Shown: positions 45,027-55,675 of the stretch, piece by piece
Layout of the letters: each line of letters begins with the position of its first letter
Position numbering within the stretch: position 1 is the stretch's first letter
Source: Isoetes taiwanensis
Lineage: Eukaryota > Streptophyta > Lycopodiopsida > Isoetales > Isoetaceae
Direction: 5' to 3'
NCBI GenBank assembly: GCA_021234155.1
Contig: JAJEKV010000062.1
Location: 2,081,305 to 2,145,304 of the forward strand
Length of the DNA: 64,000 nucleotides
Notes under the pieces: model-generated
The model's database searches: none
Told to the model about the DNA's origin: nothing
What the model saw: only the letters and a program-made list of their open reading frames with translations
Position numbers and translations under genes: made by a program

Positions 45027-46081
45027 CTACTCTATGTCTGATTCATGACCATCCTCTGCAAGAAGAGAGTGGATTCTTTTCCCCTTCTGCAGAATCTCTG
45101 TTTTCCCAAAGTTCATGTCAATTTGTCCTGTTGCAGAATTAGCACATGCCTTTATTGCTGCAACATAAGTTTGAACATTTGGCGTGATTCCTTCTTCCTG
45201 CATGCATTCAAGTATTTGTAGTGCCAACATGGACTGCCCATTCTCTGCATATCCAAAAATCATTGCACTCCAGGACACTATATCACGATATGGCATCCTG
45301 TCAAAAGCCTGATGTGCATGTGGCATGTTCCCACATTTGGCATACGTATCCACCAGGCTGCTTGCCACAAAAATGTCTGACTCATGCAGACCCTTTGCAA
45401 GCTAAGAATGGATGGCTAAGACCTCTAAATAGTTTACTTTCAGAAGCTTCCCTTCACCTTCTTTACACTTCTCATTTCCTACACAAGCAGTGCATGCTTT
45501 CAGGGCAGGAACATATGTTTGAGCATTTGGCACGAAACCTTCATCTTGCATACAGACAAACATTTGCATAGCTAATTCACCCTCCCTGTTATCTGCATAC
45601 CCTGATATCATAGCATTCCATGACACCACACTACGATTGTCAAAGATCTCATGAGCATGTGACGTGCTCCCACATTTGGCATACATATCCACCAGGGTGT
45701 TTGCCACAAAAATGTCTGAGTCATGCCTTCTCTTTTCAAGCTGATAGTGCATAGCCATGTTCATGTTTGAGCATTTTTACTTTCAGAAGTTCACCTTCAA
45801 CATGTTTGCTCTCTTCTTTTCTTTTGCCACCCGACCGGTACATGCTTTCGATCTTGGCGGTATGTGTCCGATCATTTGGAGAAAAACCTTCCTCTTGTAT
45901 GAATGCAAATAATGTCAAAGCCAACTCACACTGACCACTATCTACATACCCAAATGTCATAACATTCCAGGATACTGTGTCACGATTTGGTATTATGTCA
46001 AAGACTGCATGAGCATCTAACCTATTACCACATTTCAAATACATATGCACAATTGCACTTGCTAGAACAATGCTTGTATCA
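45027..46081 (-). pseudogene. PLS-class pentatricopeptide-repeat (PPR) pseudogene
   Basis: Three blocks repeat the plant PPR wording. The first is IVHMYLKCGNRLDAHAVFD, RDTVSWNVMTFGYVDSGQ. The second is LVDMYAKCGSTSHAHEIFD, SVVSWNAMISGYADNREGEL. The third is LVDTYAKCGNMPHAHQAFD, RDIVSWSAMIFGYAENGQ. Each is followed by a ..MQEEG..PN..TY..A(L/I)KAC motif. There is a frameshift near 45,757 and an in-frame TAG at about 45,402-45,404, where the family has Gln (IHS-stop-LAK). There is no DYW or E domain. The 5' end stops at 46,081, exactly at the 5' end of the Helitron 46,082-48,972. Intact family members bind organellar RNA; this one cannot. Confidence 0.85.
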
Positions 46082-46499
46082 TCTTTTATATTATAATGTT
46101 TTGATGTAAGTGCGTAGTGCATCGAGCCCTAGATCCAATGGCTTATATTTGTTTGGCCCATCCGACGGTTGACAAAAAAAGGAGGGGCTAAAGGAAAAAA
46201 AAGTCACTCTGTCGTGGTCTAAAGTTTTCGTGGCCATGGCAAGCCTGTATCTTTCATCCCGCAAGCGTGTTTCTTCTATCCCAAGCGACAAAGATGATGA
46301 TGCCGCATCAGAAGCATTCTTTATCTTCGGCAGGTTAACGGTCCAGATGCTTATATTTTCTATTATCCTCTTGCTCTAGGAATTTTAGGGTTCATGACTA
46401 CGAAATCTGTCTGGAGTATTTGACGTGTTGAGAGCATCTACCCGGAGTGTTCTTGATCTGCTTTGGTGATATGGCTTTAAGACATTAAATGGTTTTTGC

Positions 46500-46787
46500 A
46501 GTCAATGCATCTCTGTGATCAAGATTGAGAGCAAAAAACCAGACATTCTTGCTTATAGAAGTCTCTCGGATACATATGCTCACGACCAGATTGGTAGCCT
46601 AGCAACTTGGCAGAAATTCCTGGGGATTCCTTTACGCCAAGGGGATCAACAATACATTCCTTTGTTCCAGCAGATGCCCGTTGTGGATGTTACAGATTGT
46701 TTTGGATGGAATAATATCAAGGAGGAAAGTGGACTATTTGAGTCTAACTGTTGGGCTTTATTTTCTTTGCCTCCCTCAAATGGCTAG
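46500..46787 (+). other. Exon-like ORF in Helitron C, unrecognised
   Basis: After a good acceptor (tggtttttgcag) an open frame of about 95 residues reads VIKIESKKPDILAYRSLSDT, then QFVPLF-like QQYIPLFQQMPVVDVTDCFG and ends SLPPSNG-stop. It looks like a real terminal exon, with a stop and protein-like composition. I do not recognise the family. It is likely part of another captured gene. Confidence 0.4.
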
Positions 46788-47240
46788 AACTCCAGGGCCT
46801 GGCCTAACCAGATTTAATTGCTTCTAAACCTCGGTTCCACACTTGCAACATATGCACTGTATGATGGCAGCCATGTACAGGGAGAAAGTGTACGTGGCAA
46901 TATTAAATGTTCCTGTTACCAGTCACATACTTGGAGATATTGTTGAAATCACAGGTTGCATATGAAAAAGAGTACCTCATATTCATGTTTGATTCCCTTT
47001 GTGTCTAACAAAACACTATTTTCATAGAGGCTGCATCAGAATATGATCCTTCTGAGGGGCACGAGACGAAGTCTAGGAAACAACATCGTCATTTAGAACG
47101 AGCGGTATATACTAGACATTTAATTAGTTTAGGTTATACCTTTGTTATTCAAGATTAGAAAAAGTAGCCATGAAAAAAGACAGCTTTGCCAATCCTACAT
47201 ATCATGAGTATTGCTAACAATTCCATTTCTCTGTTACAGA

Positions 47241-47513
47241 GAGCATCTGAAATGTTAGATGGCAACATTAGGCAGTGGGCAGCTGGTAAAGAAGGAAATG
47301 TACGTGAATTACTGTCAACGTTGCACCAGGTGTGTTTTCTTAGAACAGCATGCTTCTATTGTCTTATCCAATCCAAGCTGAGATTTTTCAGCTGTAACAG
47401 ATACTTTGTGGGCAGAACGTGGATGGCAACCAGTTCTGCTGAGTGACCTCTGCAGTGGATCTGATGTGAAGAAGGCATACAGGAAGGCTACCTTATGTCA
47501 GTGCTTTGGGGAC
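47241..47513 (+). pseudogene. Captured auxilin-like J-domain gene fragment
   Basis: Exon 47,241-47,331 reads RASEMLDGNIRQWAAGKEGN, VRELLSTLHQ with a GT donor. After a 69-nt intron the exon from 47,401 reads [32 protein letters not shown]. This is the plant auxilin/JAC1-type C-terminal J-domain (W..GKEGN-R-LLSTL, LW..GW.P..L.DL, VKK-YRKA). The HPDK catalytic loop that should follow is replaced by QCFGD and a stop, so Hsc70 stimulation would be lost. The intron is retained, consistent with DNA capture by the Helitron. Confidence 0.78.
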
Positions 47514-47647
47514 GTTTAAAAGGATGCAATTTGATCAGTGTCAAAAAACGAAAGGTAAGAAGAATCCATGGAATTCCCATCAATATCTATCTATATCAGC
47601 TATAAAATTGTGCCGTTAATATATTCTGCAACAATTTGCAGATAGCT

Positions 47648-47976
47648 ATGTCCAAGACATGGTTTTTAAGTGCTCTCATTTTGCTGCTACTGGTGTTGGT
47701 TTCTTTGGCAGGTGCTCTTTCCTCCTTTAACTTAAAAAATTCTTCATGTTGCTGTTTCTTATTGTTGAGATATTGCAGACTGTTCAGAGCTACAATCATA
47801 TGGAAAATTCTCTGAGGTAAGACCCTGCTCCTTGATAGCTTCACTATTCTATCAAAATTTCCTAACGTGCAACACTACAGAACAGAAGACTTCGCTTCAT
47901 TGATTTACTTGATGGTTTTGCGCAGCAGATTATTCTGGAGCCTCCCATGGTGCATCTCCCTATACAGCACCTCTAG
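47648..47976 (+). CDS. Possible three-exon signal-peptide mini-gene in Helitron C
   Basis: Exon 1 (47,648-47,711) encodes MSKTWFLSALILLLLVLVSL, A. A GT donor at 47,712 and a ttgcag acceptor at 47,777-47,778 join in frame to 47,779-47,816 (DCSELQSYGKFSE). A donor at 47,817 and an acceptor at 47,924-47,925 allow a third exon ending at TAG 47,976. The product would be about 50 residues with a clear signal peptide. The first intron is only 67 nt and the last exon has alternative frames, so the model is tentative. It may be a remnant of a captured secreted-protein gene. Confidence 0.3.
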
Positions 47977-49030
47977 AGGCTAACTGAACAATGAAGTTGT
48001 TTTGGTGACTGCCAAAGCTTGTACATAATGATATTTACTATTATCTATTGCATCCATCTACAATTCTGCGATACGTCACAAAGAGGAAAGGGAACTAAAT
48101 GTATGCCCCGGTCCATTATGATTCAACCTTACATCACCAGTTTCGACAAATCCAATGAGAATATGAGCTTCATCTTTCTCATTCATAAGCTCCGCACTTA
48201 TTTTTCTTTAGTTCAAACTGCAATGTTGCCACATAACCCATTTCCCCCGTACTTAATATTCGTGATTTTCATTTTACTTGGAAAAAAAATGTAACTACAA
48301 GTAATGTGATGTTATGCATAGTCCCATAAGTGTGCAAGAGATTTAAATTTATAGCGGCCTTTAATATTTGGTTATTAATGTTTGTAGACATGGGTGGAAT
48401 CTGGTCTCACCCAAATATTATAACGAATTCCTTGAAAAGAAGACATAGGTAGAATCTGGTCCTTCAAATGTGCTATCAAATGGCCTTCAAAAATAGTATG
48501 AGAAATTCCTTAAGAAAACCAAGTACAACGTATGAGGTTGATATTTTAAGAATTTGTATTGTAGTGCTTTTAGGTTCTGTTGGGCCCAGCCTTGGGCCAG
48601 TACTTGAAGCATCTCTCAATCCCACTACCCGGTGAGACGCAGAGCCATTGTGGTATGATATGTGCCACTTTTAGCATGTGGCAATGTGGAGACCTAAGAA
48701 TTGCTATGAACAAGCATCATCCTGTTCTACTCAAAGCTCTCAGATAGATACCGATGCAACACTATCTAACATGAAGGAGCTAGATGTCTTATAGACATTG
48801 TTATACCTTTGAAAAGTTTCCTCTATAATAGAAAATTAAATAGTTGGATTATTCGCGCAAGCTTTTCTTTTGCGACCAAAAACTTACAGGCTTCCAACAT
48901 ATGCCCTTCTTATTGCGGCCAAAACATTTACAGGCCGAACTTATGCCCAGCAACGCTGGGCACCGTTACTAGTTTAATTACATAAATCCTTGGGTTTTGA
49001 GTAAGCATAATCTCTCTATTCTGCAGGCAT

Positions 49031-49348
49031 TTGCGCAAAGAGAGCAGGCGTTGTTTGGTTGAACTGAAATGCAACATTGTGGTCATAAACAAGCTCAGCC
49101 CTAAAATTTTGCGTCTCAACCTTCATCAAGCTCTTCCAGGAAAGGAACTGCCATTTGCTGATGAATCTATGCTATCCCTTAGAGACCCTGATCAAAGGAG
49201 CAGATTGGCCTTGACCATATCTGAAGAAGCCGATCTGGATGCTTCCGCCTCATCTTTGACCAGTAATTCTGATCAAGAATTCCAAACCTTTGAAGGTCCG
49301 AGATATGGAATATCAAAGAATTCACATACACAGGCTGGTAAAAAATAA
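49031..49348 (+). other. Exon-like ORF downstream of Helitron C, unrecognised
   Basis: After a ctgcag acceptor the frame reads LRKESRRCLVELKCNIVVIN, then LHQALPGKELPFADESMLSL and an acidic/serine-rich tail (EEADLDASASSLTSNSDQEF). It is open for about 105 residues and protein-like. It lies between the two Helitron 3' ends at 48,972 and 53,107. No family recognised. Confidence 0.35.
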
Positions 49349-50157
49349 TACATGGAATGGCAATCACGACCATCCATATGATTCAAGCGGCCTTTCAGCC
49401 CGTCCGGTAAGTTGATAGCTTAGCAGCGTATTTTTAGGATGTCATGTTCATGCATGTTTTGAAATCCCTCATGCCTTTTTAACCTCACGGTCGGGGCCAC
49501 TCCTTATCTCTAAACTCATCTATTAGGAGGCTCAATGCTTCTAACATAACAACCTTTCTCAACGAAAATGTGGGAAGAGATGATACAAGAATCATGAGGA
49601 GGTCAAAAGGTGCACCAAGGCAATTGTTTGCGAGATCTTTTTGTCGGGGAAGGGAAATGGAAGCGAGAGAGCTGAAATTTCATACCGTGTCTTCTTCGAA
49701 AAAAAATTACATCACGAGGGAAAGCTCACGAGGATATTGATCGAAGAAAGGATAACCACATGAGCAAAGAAAAATCTCCTAAGTTTGCGGGGTAATCAAG
49801 TAGATGCGGATGAATATAAAGAGCAAAGTGATGAAGACAATCTGGTCTCGAGTATAAGGAAGGCAATTTCCTTATCAAGAAGTTCACTACTGGGGCCCTC
49901 TATGATATTTGGTTACGAATGTAGATGCACTAGGCGGAGGAGTTTGAGCAAAACTATATTTGCTTTGAATGTCAATACTTTATTCATGCATTAATCTTGG
50001 GCCACAAACAATATTGCTTATGCGCTTCCATTTCATTTTGTACAGGGGCAAATCTGATGATTAATGAAGACCATGCATAGCTATGACTTATGAAAATCAG
50101 GGATTATCAAAAAAGCTTCACTTGAGGAAGAATCTAGGTGAGTCAAACATGGAACAA
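49349..50157. other. No gene recognised
   Basis: AT-rich spacer with short frames only. Confidence 0.5.
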
Positions 50158-50394
50158 TCAAGGTTGTTTTAGATGTGCATTCTCTGCAAGCAATCTACTA
50201 GAATGTTGAGAGAATAAAACGCAACTTATTACTTCTGAGGGGCATGATAATGGGAGCGGGGTAGTCTTGCGGGAAAATTCCTTGAAAGAAGTGCAGAAAA
50301 TGCAAGCACATTGTTTTGAAGCAAATGCTGCAAGTAAGACTATCAGAACTGAAAAACCTGCCACCATTTTTCTCTCCTTTCTGCTCATTTCCAC
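50158..50394 (-). CDS. Possible small secreted peptide (78 aa)
   Basis: An intact frame whose residues 10-27 (MVAGFSVLIVLLAAFASK) form a signal-peptide-like segment behind a basic start (MEMSRKERK). Five cysteines follow at about 29, 31, 34, 51 and 58. The C-terminal part has no recognisable family motif. The retroposon 50,460-52,068 is inserted about 65 bp upstream of the start, which probably displaced any promoter. Could be a chance frame. Confidence 0.3.
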   Translation of the reverse strand: MEMSRKERKMVAGFSVLIVLLAAFASKQCACIFCTSFKEFSRKTTPLPLSCPSEVISCVLFSQHSSRLLAENAHLKQP

Positions 50395-50445
50395 ATGTAT
50401 GGCTTGGTATACAAGACCTCCCTCCCAGCTATGGCAACAGACTTA

Positions 50446-50455
50446 AGCTTTTGAA

Positions 50456-50488
<33 letters not shown>

Positions 50489-52082
50489 AGAGCAAGATAT
50501 TTATATTTTATTAATAATATAATATGTGTAAACACATTTATTTATGGCTCCAAAGCCAAATAGCCTAAACAGTTCAGCACAATTTTCCCAAAGTGTAGAG
50601 AAAAGGCCAAAACACCATAATAACAATCCACCTCAATCACTGACCCCAATATAGCTGAAGATGATACCCCTTTTTAGCTCCACCACCGAAGATGCAAGGG
50701 ACATGAGCATAGAAGTAGAAGCTTCATCCCTCGCCTTAACTTTCGGCCCATACTCTATCTCTACGATCAGTACTCTTTGGGAGAATAACAATCATTTAGA
50801 GAATATATTCTCACCATCTTCCTATGAGCACGGATATAAAGGCCTCCCCTAAGCGGGGTGGTCCACATCCACCTCCCTTGCCCATGAAGCTCACTTGGGT
50901 TGCATCTCCCACATGCTCTACCCACCAATCTAGCAAGCGACAATGAGAACATGTGGTCCTCCGTCCAATGTCTCATGGATTCGATAATTGCGATAAAGTG
51001 ATTTTGTGATCACGGTTTCCTAAAGTCTACACCTCCTTCCACCGGGATGGAAGAGGGCTGACATGAAAGAAAACCTCCCTCCAAGTTGCAAGTGCTAAAA
51101 TCGGTAGCAATCATGGCTAAAACATGAACAAGACCACCGCCACAAACAACCCAAGCTCTCCACAACCACATAGTATCGGCTCAAGCTAAAGCACGCCATG
51201 CTTGAGGTGCCTCCTTTGTACACCCCTTAAGTAACCCCGAAACATTTCACACAAAGGTGGTTGCTCAGAACAAGAAGCTAAATATATCCCAACTCCATTC
51301 AACCATCGGATAAGCCCACCGCAATAATAAGCCCTTGGATGCTAGCTAAATAAATCCAGTGCCCTCTTCTTCTTTGTACCCCACCATGTGACGAGAACCA
51401 TGACATACCCCAAGCTAAACTTAGTGCGGCCCAAGGAACATGGGTAATAGGGTATTACAAAACTACGCTCATGCTTGCACCAACTAGATACCAATGCAAG
51501 AACACTCTGCTTTGAAAGAAAGAATCTGTTTCATGTCTAGAATAAAACTTCGATAACCGATAGTGCCCATACCTTCCCCAAAATGAAAACGAATCAGACC
51601 CTTGAGTTCTGAAGCTGCAATGAGATCCCACGGGACGCAATGAGTGCGGCCTTTGACTCTGATGAGTGCGACCATCTACCACGCTCCGAGATCTAAACAC
51701 GAAAATCGACTAGAAATACACATCAAGAAAGAAGAAGGCATACCACTTTGATTGAGGTTTATACATGGCTACCCATTCTGGTTAAGTCGCAGAAGAAGAA
51801 ACAAGCAGCTGTTCTGATCATAAATCCTGTGCTGAAGATCTTTTTCAGAAGCTAAGGCGAGCTCCAAAGAAAGAGCCGTTTACCACAAGATTAGAAGCGC
51901 ATAGCAACCAACTCTCAACTCTGCAAGAAAACAACGGAATGTGGAAGCCAGTGGCCTAGCATCGGCCCCTCTTCCAGCAAGCAAGGAAGGATGGATCTGC
52001 TGCACGAGATGGGCGGCCGCCTGCCGCCGCCCTAGCCGCTACTTAAACCTAACATCCACCCCATTCCCAGCTTTTGAATCTT
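50446..52082 (-). mobile_element. Retroposon with poly(A) tail and perfect 14-bp target duplication
   Basis: The 14-bp string agcttttgaatctt occurs at 50,446-50,459 and 52,069-52,082. Between them is a minus-strand insert of about 1.6 kb ending in a 28-base A tail (T run at 50,460-50,487 on the plus strand). Its 5' end is GC-rich (cggcggcaggcggccgccca, near 52,010-52,030). The 3' end (agagcaagatatttatatt) resembles the end of the L1 at 10.6 kb. Coding is broken: a frame at 51,675-51,484 and another at 50,976-50,767 are open but unrecognised. It is either a short L1-dependent retroposon or a heavily deleted LINE. Confidence 0.85.
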
Positions 52083-53079
52083 AAAGGAAAGATCTACTAT
52101 AGATAGCATCCAGCTTAGTAGATATATATTTGAAGATACTTGGATATTCTAAATTGTGCAGACTGTATTCCTTTTACAGTTGGCAAGGCAACAACTTCTT
52201 TTTTATGCCATTTTCATATTCTTTTATTGATTCAAAGCATTGTATACATAATTTCTATTAGTCCCAATGGGATATGAAAGTAAGAAATATAAGATTGGCT
52301 TTAAATAGAACCCATATGTCACTCCCACACAATGCAACAACAATGCCACTAAAGAAATTTTAAGATAAGATATGCTTTAAAAAGTATGAATAATTGTACA
52401 ATAATACACTATCTTTGTCTAAGTTTATAAACATTTTGTAGCTTCCAAATACTTTGTCAAAATTCTATAAACAAAATTCTTATTTGGACCTACCAACACA
52501 TCAAATGGCGTTGCATAAAATGCAACTCATATGGTGGTATACAAACAATGCAACTTAATTCCACCAACACATGAAAAATATTTGCAAAGTATGCTTTAAA
52601 AGGTAAGAATGATTTAATTATCCAATCAAAACAGGTTTCCTCGGTCCTAATCGGCTTTCCTAAATTCAGAGGTTTCCATAAGTCATGTTTCTTAAAATTT
52701 AACATGCTATAATACATGCAAGGGATTAATACTCTAACTCTTCACATGGAACACCCATCGGAGGTACTTCCTAATACCCACCCTTCACATGGAATGGCCA
52801 TCGAAGGTGGGCAACTTTCTATTCTGTATAACGACGTATCTCCAACTTTATAACGGCGTCGTTCCATCTATGCGCATGAATTTTCATAGAATGAAGATGA
52901 CGTGTCTCCAACTTTACCCATGAATTTCCATATTAGAACGAAGAAGCTCTGAAGTTTGTAATATATTCCAAGTGAATCTTATCTCAAGGTTACAAAGCTG
53001 GTTTACGTCTGGCTTTAATTATCTATATGTTCTCAAGAGTTTATGTCTAGCTCTAACCATCTACATGTACCTAACATTT
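52083..53079. other. No gene recognised; decayed Helitron-like ends
   Basis: AT-rich. Near 52,789-52,816 the string gccatcgaaggtgggcaact resembles the variant hairpin end at 43,055 in plus orientation, but the CTAG is lost (ctatt). Confidence 0.5.
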
Positions 53080-53107
53080 GCCCAGCAACGCTGGGCACCA
53101 TTACTAG
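53080..53107 (+). other. Helitron 3' terminus
   Basis: GCCCAGC-AAC-GCTGGGC (53,080-53,096), accattactag, then T. Identical in form to the ends at 30,196 and 48,972. Its 5' start on the plus strand was not found. It may share the start at 46,082 (read-through past 48,972), or its own start has decayed. Confidence 0.8.
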
Positions 53108-53899
53108 TCACTATCAATAATAGTAGCATGAATTCTAATACCTGTGTATACTTCTCCTCAATTACTGCATTCTTTCAATGCAGCAAGAAAAATGGACCGG
53201 AAATGTTTTCTGAGCACAAAGCTAGATGAGTTTCAAACTGAGTTCCAAGCCCTTATCCATCCAGACTGCGACTGCCAAGCTTGACATTGTTTAATCATAA
53301 AACCCATCGACCCACCAGTGTCTTGTATAATGTGTCTTAGATCATCGAATAGTTGAATCTTTGATCATATTATTCGAATCCAGAGCGATGAATTGTTGCT
53401 GGATCAAGCCAGATTTTCTTATAGAGCCAGTCATGGTCGCTTCCTTGGAGAAGCCTGATCCAAAAATCAGATAAAAAGCTCGTCAAACAATAGGGCTAGA
53501 GATGGTTCTAATCCATTCCGAAATGATGGATTCAATCCTTTCCTTGGACATTTACCTTGTAACAGCCTTCTTGCAATGGCCGATGGCTCCAGCAAGCTTG
53601 CAATAGCTGATTCGCAAGATGCTGTTGAAGAAGGCGGCAAAACAACAGGGCCACGCCTTTCTCCAGAAAGGGCTAAGGGCACATTAGGGTTTTAGGTAAT
53701 ACAGAGCCAGGAAAAAATACTCATCCCCTCGCCGGAGTGAGGATGAAAGGAGTTCGATTGTTTACTGAAATTAATCTGGAGGAGGAGCTAGCAGCTCGAA
53801 GGTGCGATGGCCGCCCTCGCTAACCCTAGGAAAAAAAAAAAAAGCCAAGTTATAACAATATGACGTGGCATCATCTCCTCCATTGGCTTGATCAAATCT

Positions 53900-53956
53900 G
53901 GAGCGTCCAAATTAGGGCTGGGTCCAACACTTACACAATAACATTATAATATAAGA
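53900..53956 (-). other. Helitron 5' terminus (minus strand)
   Basis: The minus strand reads TCTTATATTATAATGTT from 53,956, preceded by A, then attgtgtaagtgttggaccc agccctaa. The first 17 bases equal the starts of copies A and B; the following part is a diverged version of gtagtgcaccgagccctaga. The element extends leftward; a possible 3' end is at 43,055. Confidence 0.7.
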
Positions 53957-55675
53957 TTAATTACATTACTGGATTTACACAATTGGTCAACATAATTTAT
54001 AAACGTTTTCTTATTACAATTTCTCATGTACTCCTCATTTCTAAAATGGCTAAAAGTGGAGTTGAAGTCTACACTCATTAAGCCTAGGTGAACTTAGAGG
54101 CATGTTACCCCAAAGGAATAGATGTCAACCTTCCTATATAATGATTTTGGGAGGCTTTAGTATTGACAGATAAAATTATTGAGGGTCCAAATGGTAAAAC
54201 AATGAAGTGTATTATAGCTAGTAAGAAAGAGTATCACCATATGGTAAGTCTACTGTAATGCCACTCTCCTAATGTCTAAAAAGATGAATTTTTTAAACAA
54301 ACTCGATGTCTAATGCATGGATCTACATGGAATATCTTTTGCAGCACTTGGCATGTTAGTGATGGAACAACAACAAAACTTAAAACTCTGCTTGCACCTC
54401 ATGACTAACTTAGAACTTATTATTCTGATATTTCTTGAAAATTATGAATACATATACGATTTGCCTCATTTCCTGATTACAAACAATAAAAATTTCAAAG
54501 TAACAATCATAATATCGGCATTATGGATGAACTCAGACTTTAGTCAAGAAACCAATTCACGTGACAGACCAAGTAAATAGAAGCTCCACTCGTTTGCCTA
54601 AATAACTCTATGCAAACATATTAAGATCATTAATTGCACTGTATTAGCTTAAGCAATCAATCCATTATTCTATTATAAATTTAAATATGTAATTATGATA
54701 CGATGCTTGGGAGGGACTTAATTCATCCCAGATAAAAATGGGATAGTATGCATTTCACGTTTATACCTCTGTCAAATGGGTTGCAAAATATTCACACGAA
54801 CATAAATTTCAGATCAGAACTGCATGGCGTTTATAAATACTGCCCATTTACTATAGAAACATAATTTCTTATTTACTGCCAGCAAAGCGGGTTTGGATTA
54901 CATTAACTTCTCTACCTCACTAATTGATCTCACCAACCTAGAATTTTAATCATTTTAATTTATGTTTGTATTTAGTAGGACTGTGATTTGAGTTGAGAAA
55001 TGCAAGTAGGCAGTAGGATCTATGCATTCGTGCTCCACAAAAAAATAGATTTTTTACATGTTGGCACTAATTTCACTTCTAATCATCCTTCTATGGTTGG
55101 GTTTTATAATCTACGAAAGAAGCAACAATGTAGTTATCTTGCGATCCAAAGCCATGTATTGATCTTAAAACGTCTGGATATGGCGACTAAGATGACAATC
55201 AATTAATCAGCTATTCAAAAAAGCATGGGAGCACCAAAACATTGAGAAAATTTGTAAGGCAGGCTAGCAGGGCTAGACGTAGATGCTATAAAAAGTTAGC
55301 GAACATGTAAATCACTCATGCTGCGGAGGTTTGCGTGTGGAAATGATGGGCTATAACAAATGCAACTATACAAAATTTTGCTGCAGCTGCCAGTGCATAG
55401 TCCAACGGTTGCAAATGTAGGCCCATTTGGGCAATGCAATTTTAAACTTTGCAACTACTAATCCTTTCGTCTATTAAATCCTCAGCGTTTTTTGCTACTC
55501 AAAACCAACAACAAAAGCCTCTAAGAAGCTTGGAAGACTCCGAGGTTATACCTTCTAGCAAAATATTGACTGCTCTGATAATTTATGATATGGGCATTTC
55601 ATTCTAAAGCGATGCATCTTATTAAAAGCTCTGATCAGATCAAGTGTAGACATTTTAACATCAAAACAATATACA
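53957..55675. other. No gene recognised
   Basis: AT-rich DNA with short frames only (54,317-54,580 and 55,000-55,206 are open but composition-driven). No repeat or RNA structure could be supported. Confidence 0.5.

Larger units (their letters stand above)
46082..48972 (+). mobile_element. Non-autonomous Helitron C (2,891 bp)
   Basis: It starts TCTTTTATATTATAATGTT at 46,082 (preceded by A) and ends with the hairpin GCCCAGC-AAC-GCTGGGC at 48,945-48,961 and accgttactag, last base 48,972, followed by T. The first 60 bp (gtagtgcatcgagccctaga) match the starts of copies A and B, so it is the same family with different cargo. Its cargo includes an auxilin-type J-domain fragment and exon-like blocks. 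No Rep/helicase. It cuts the PPR pseudogene. Confidence 0.85.

Noticed and set aside
45402-45404. TAG in the PPR frame corrected by U-to-C RNA editing
   Set aside because: Such editing in ferns and hornworts acts on organelle transcripts; this is nuclear-type DNA with an additional frameshift, so pseudogene is simpler.
54317-54580. 87-residue plus-strand ORF
   Set aside because: Composition follows AT-rich DNA and no motif, signal peptide or splice context supports it.
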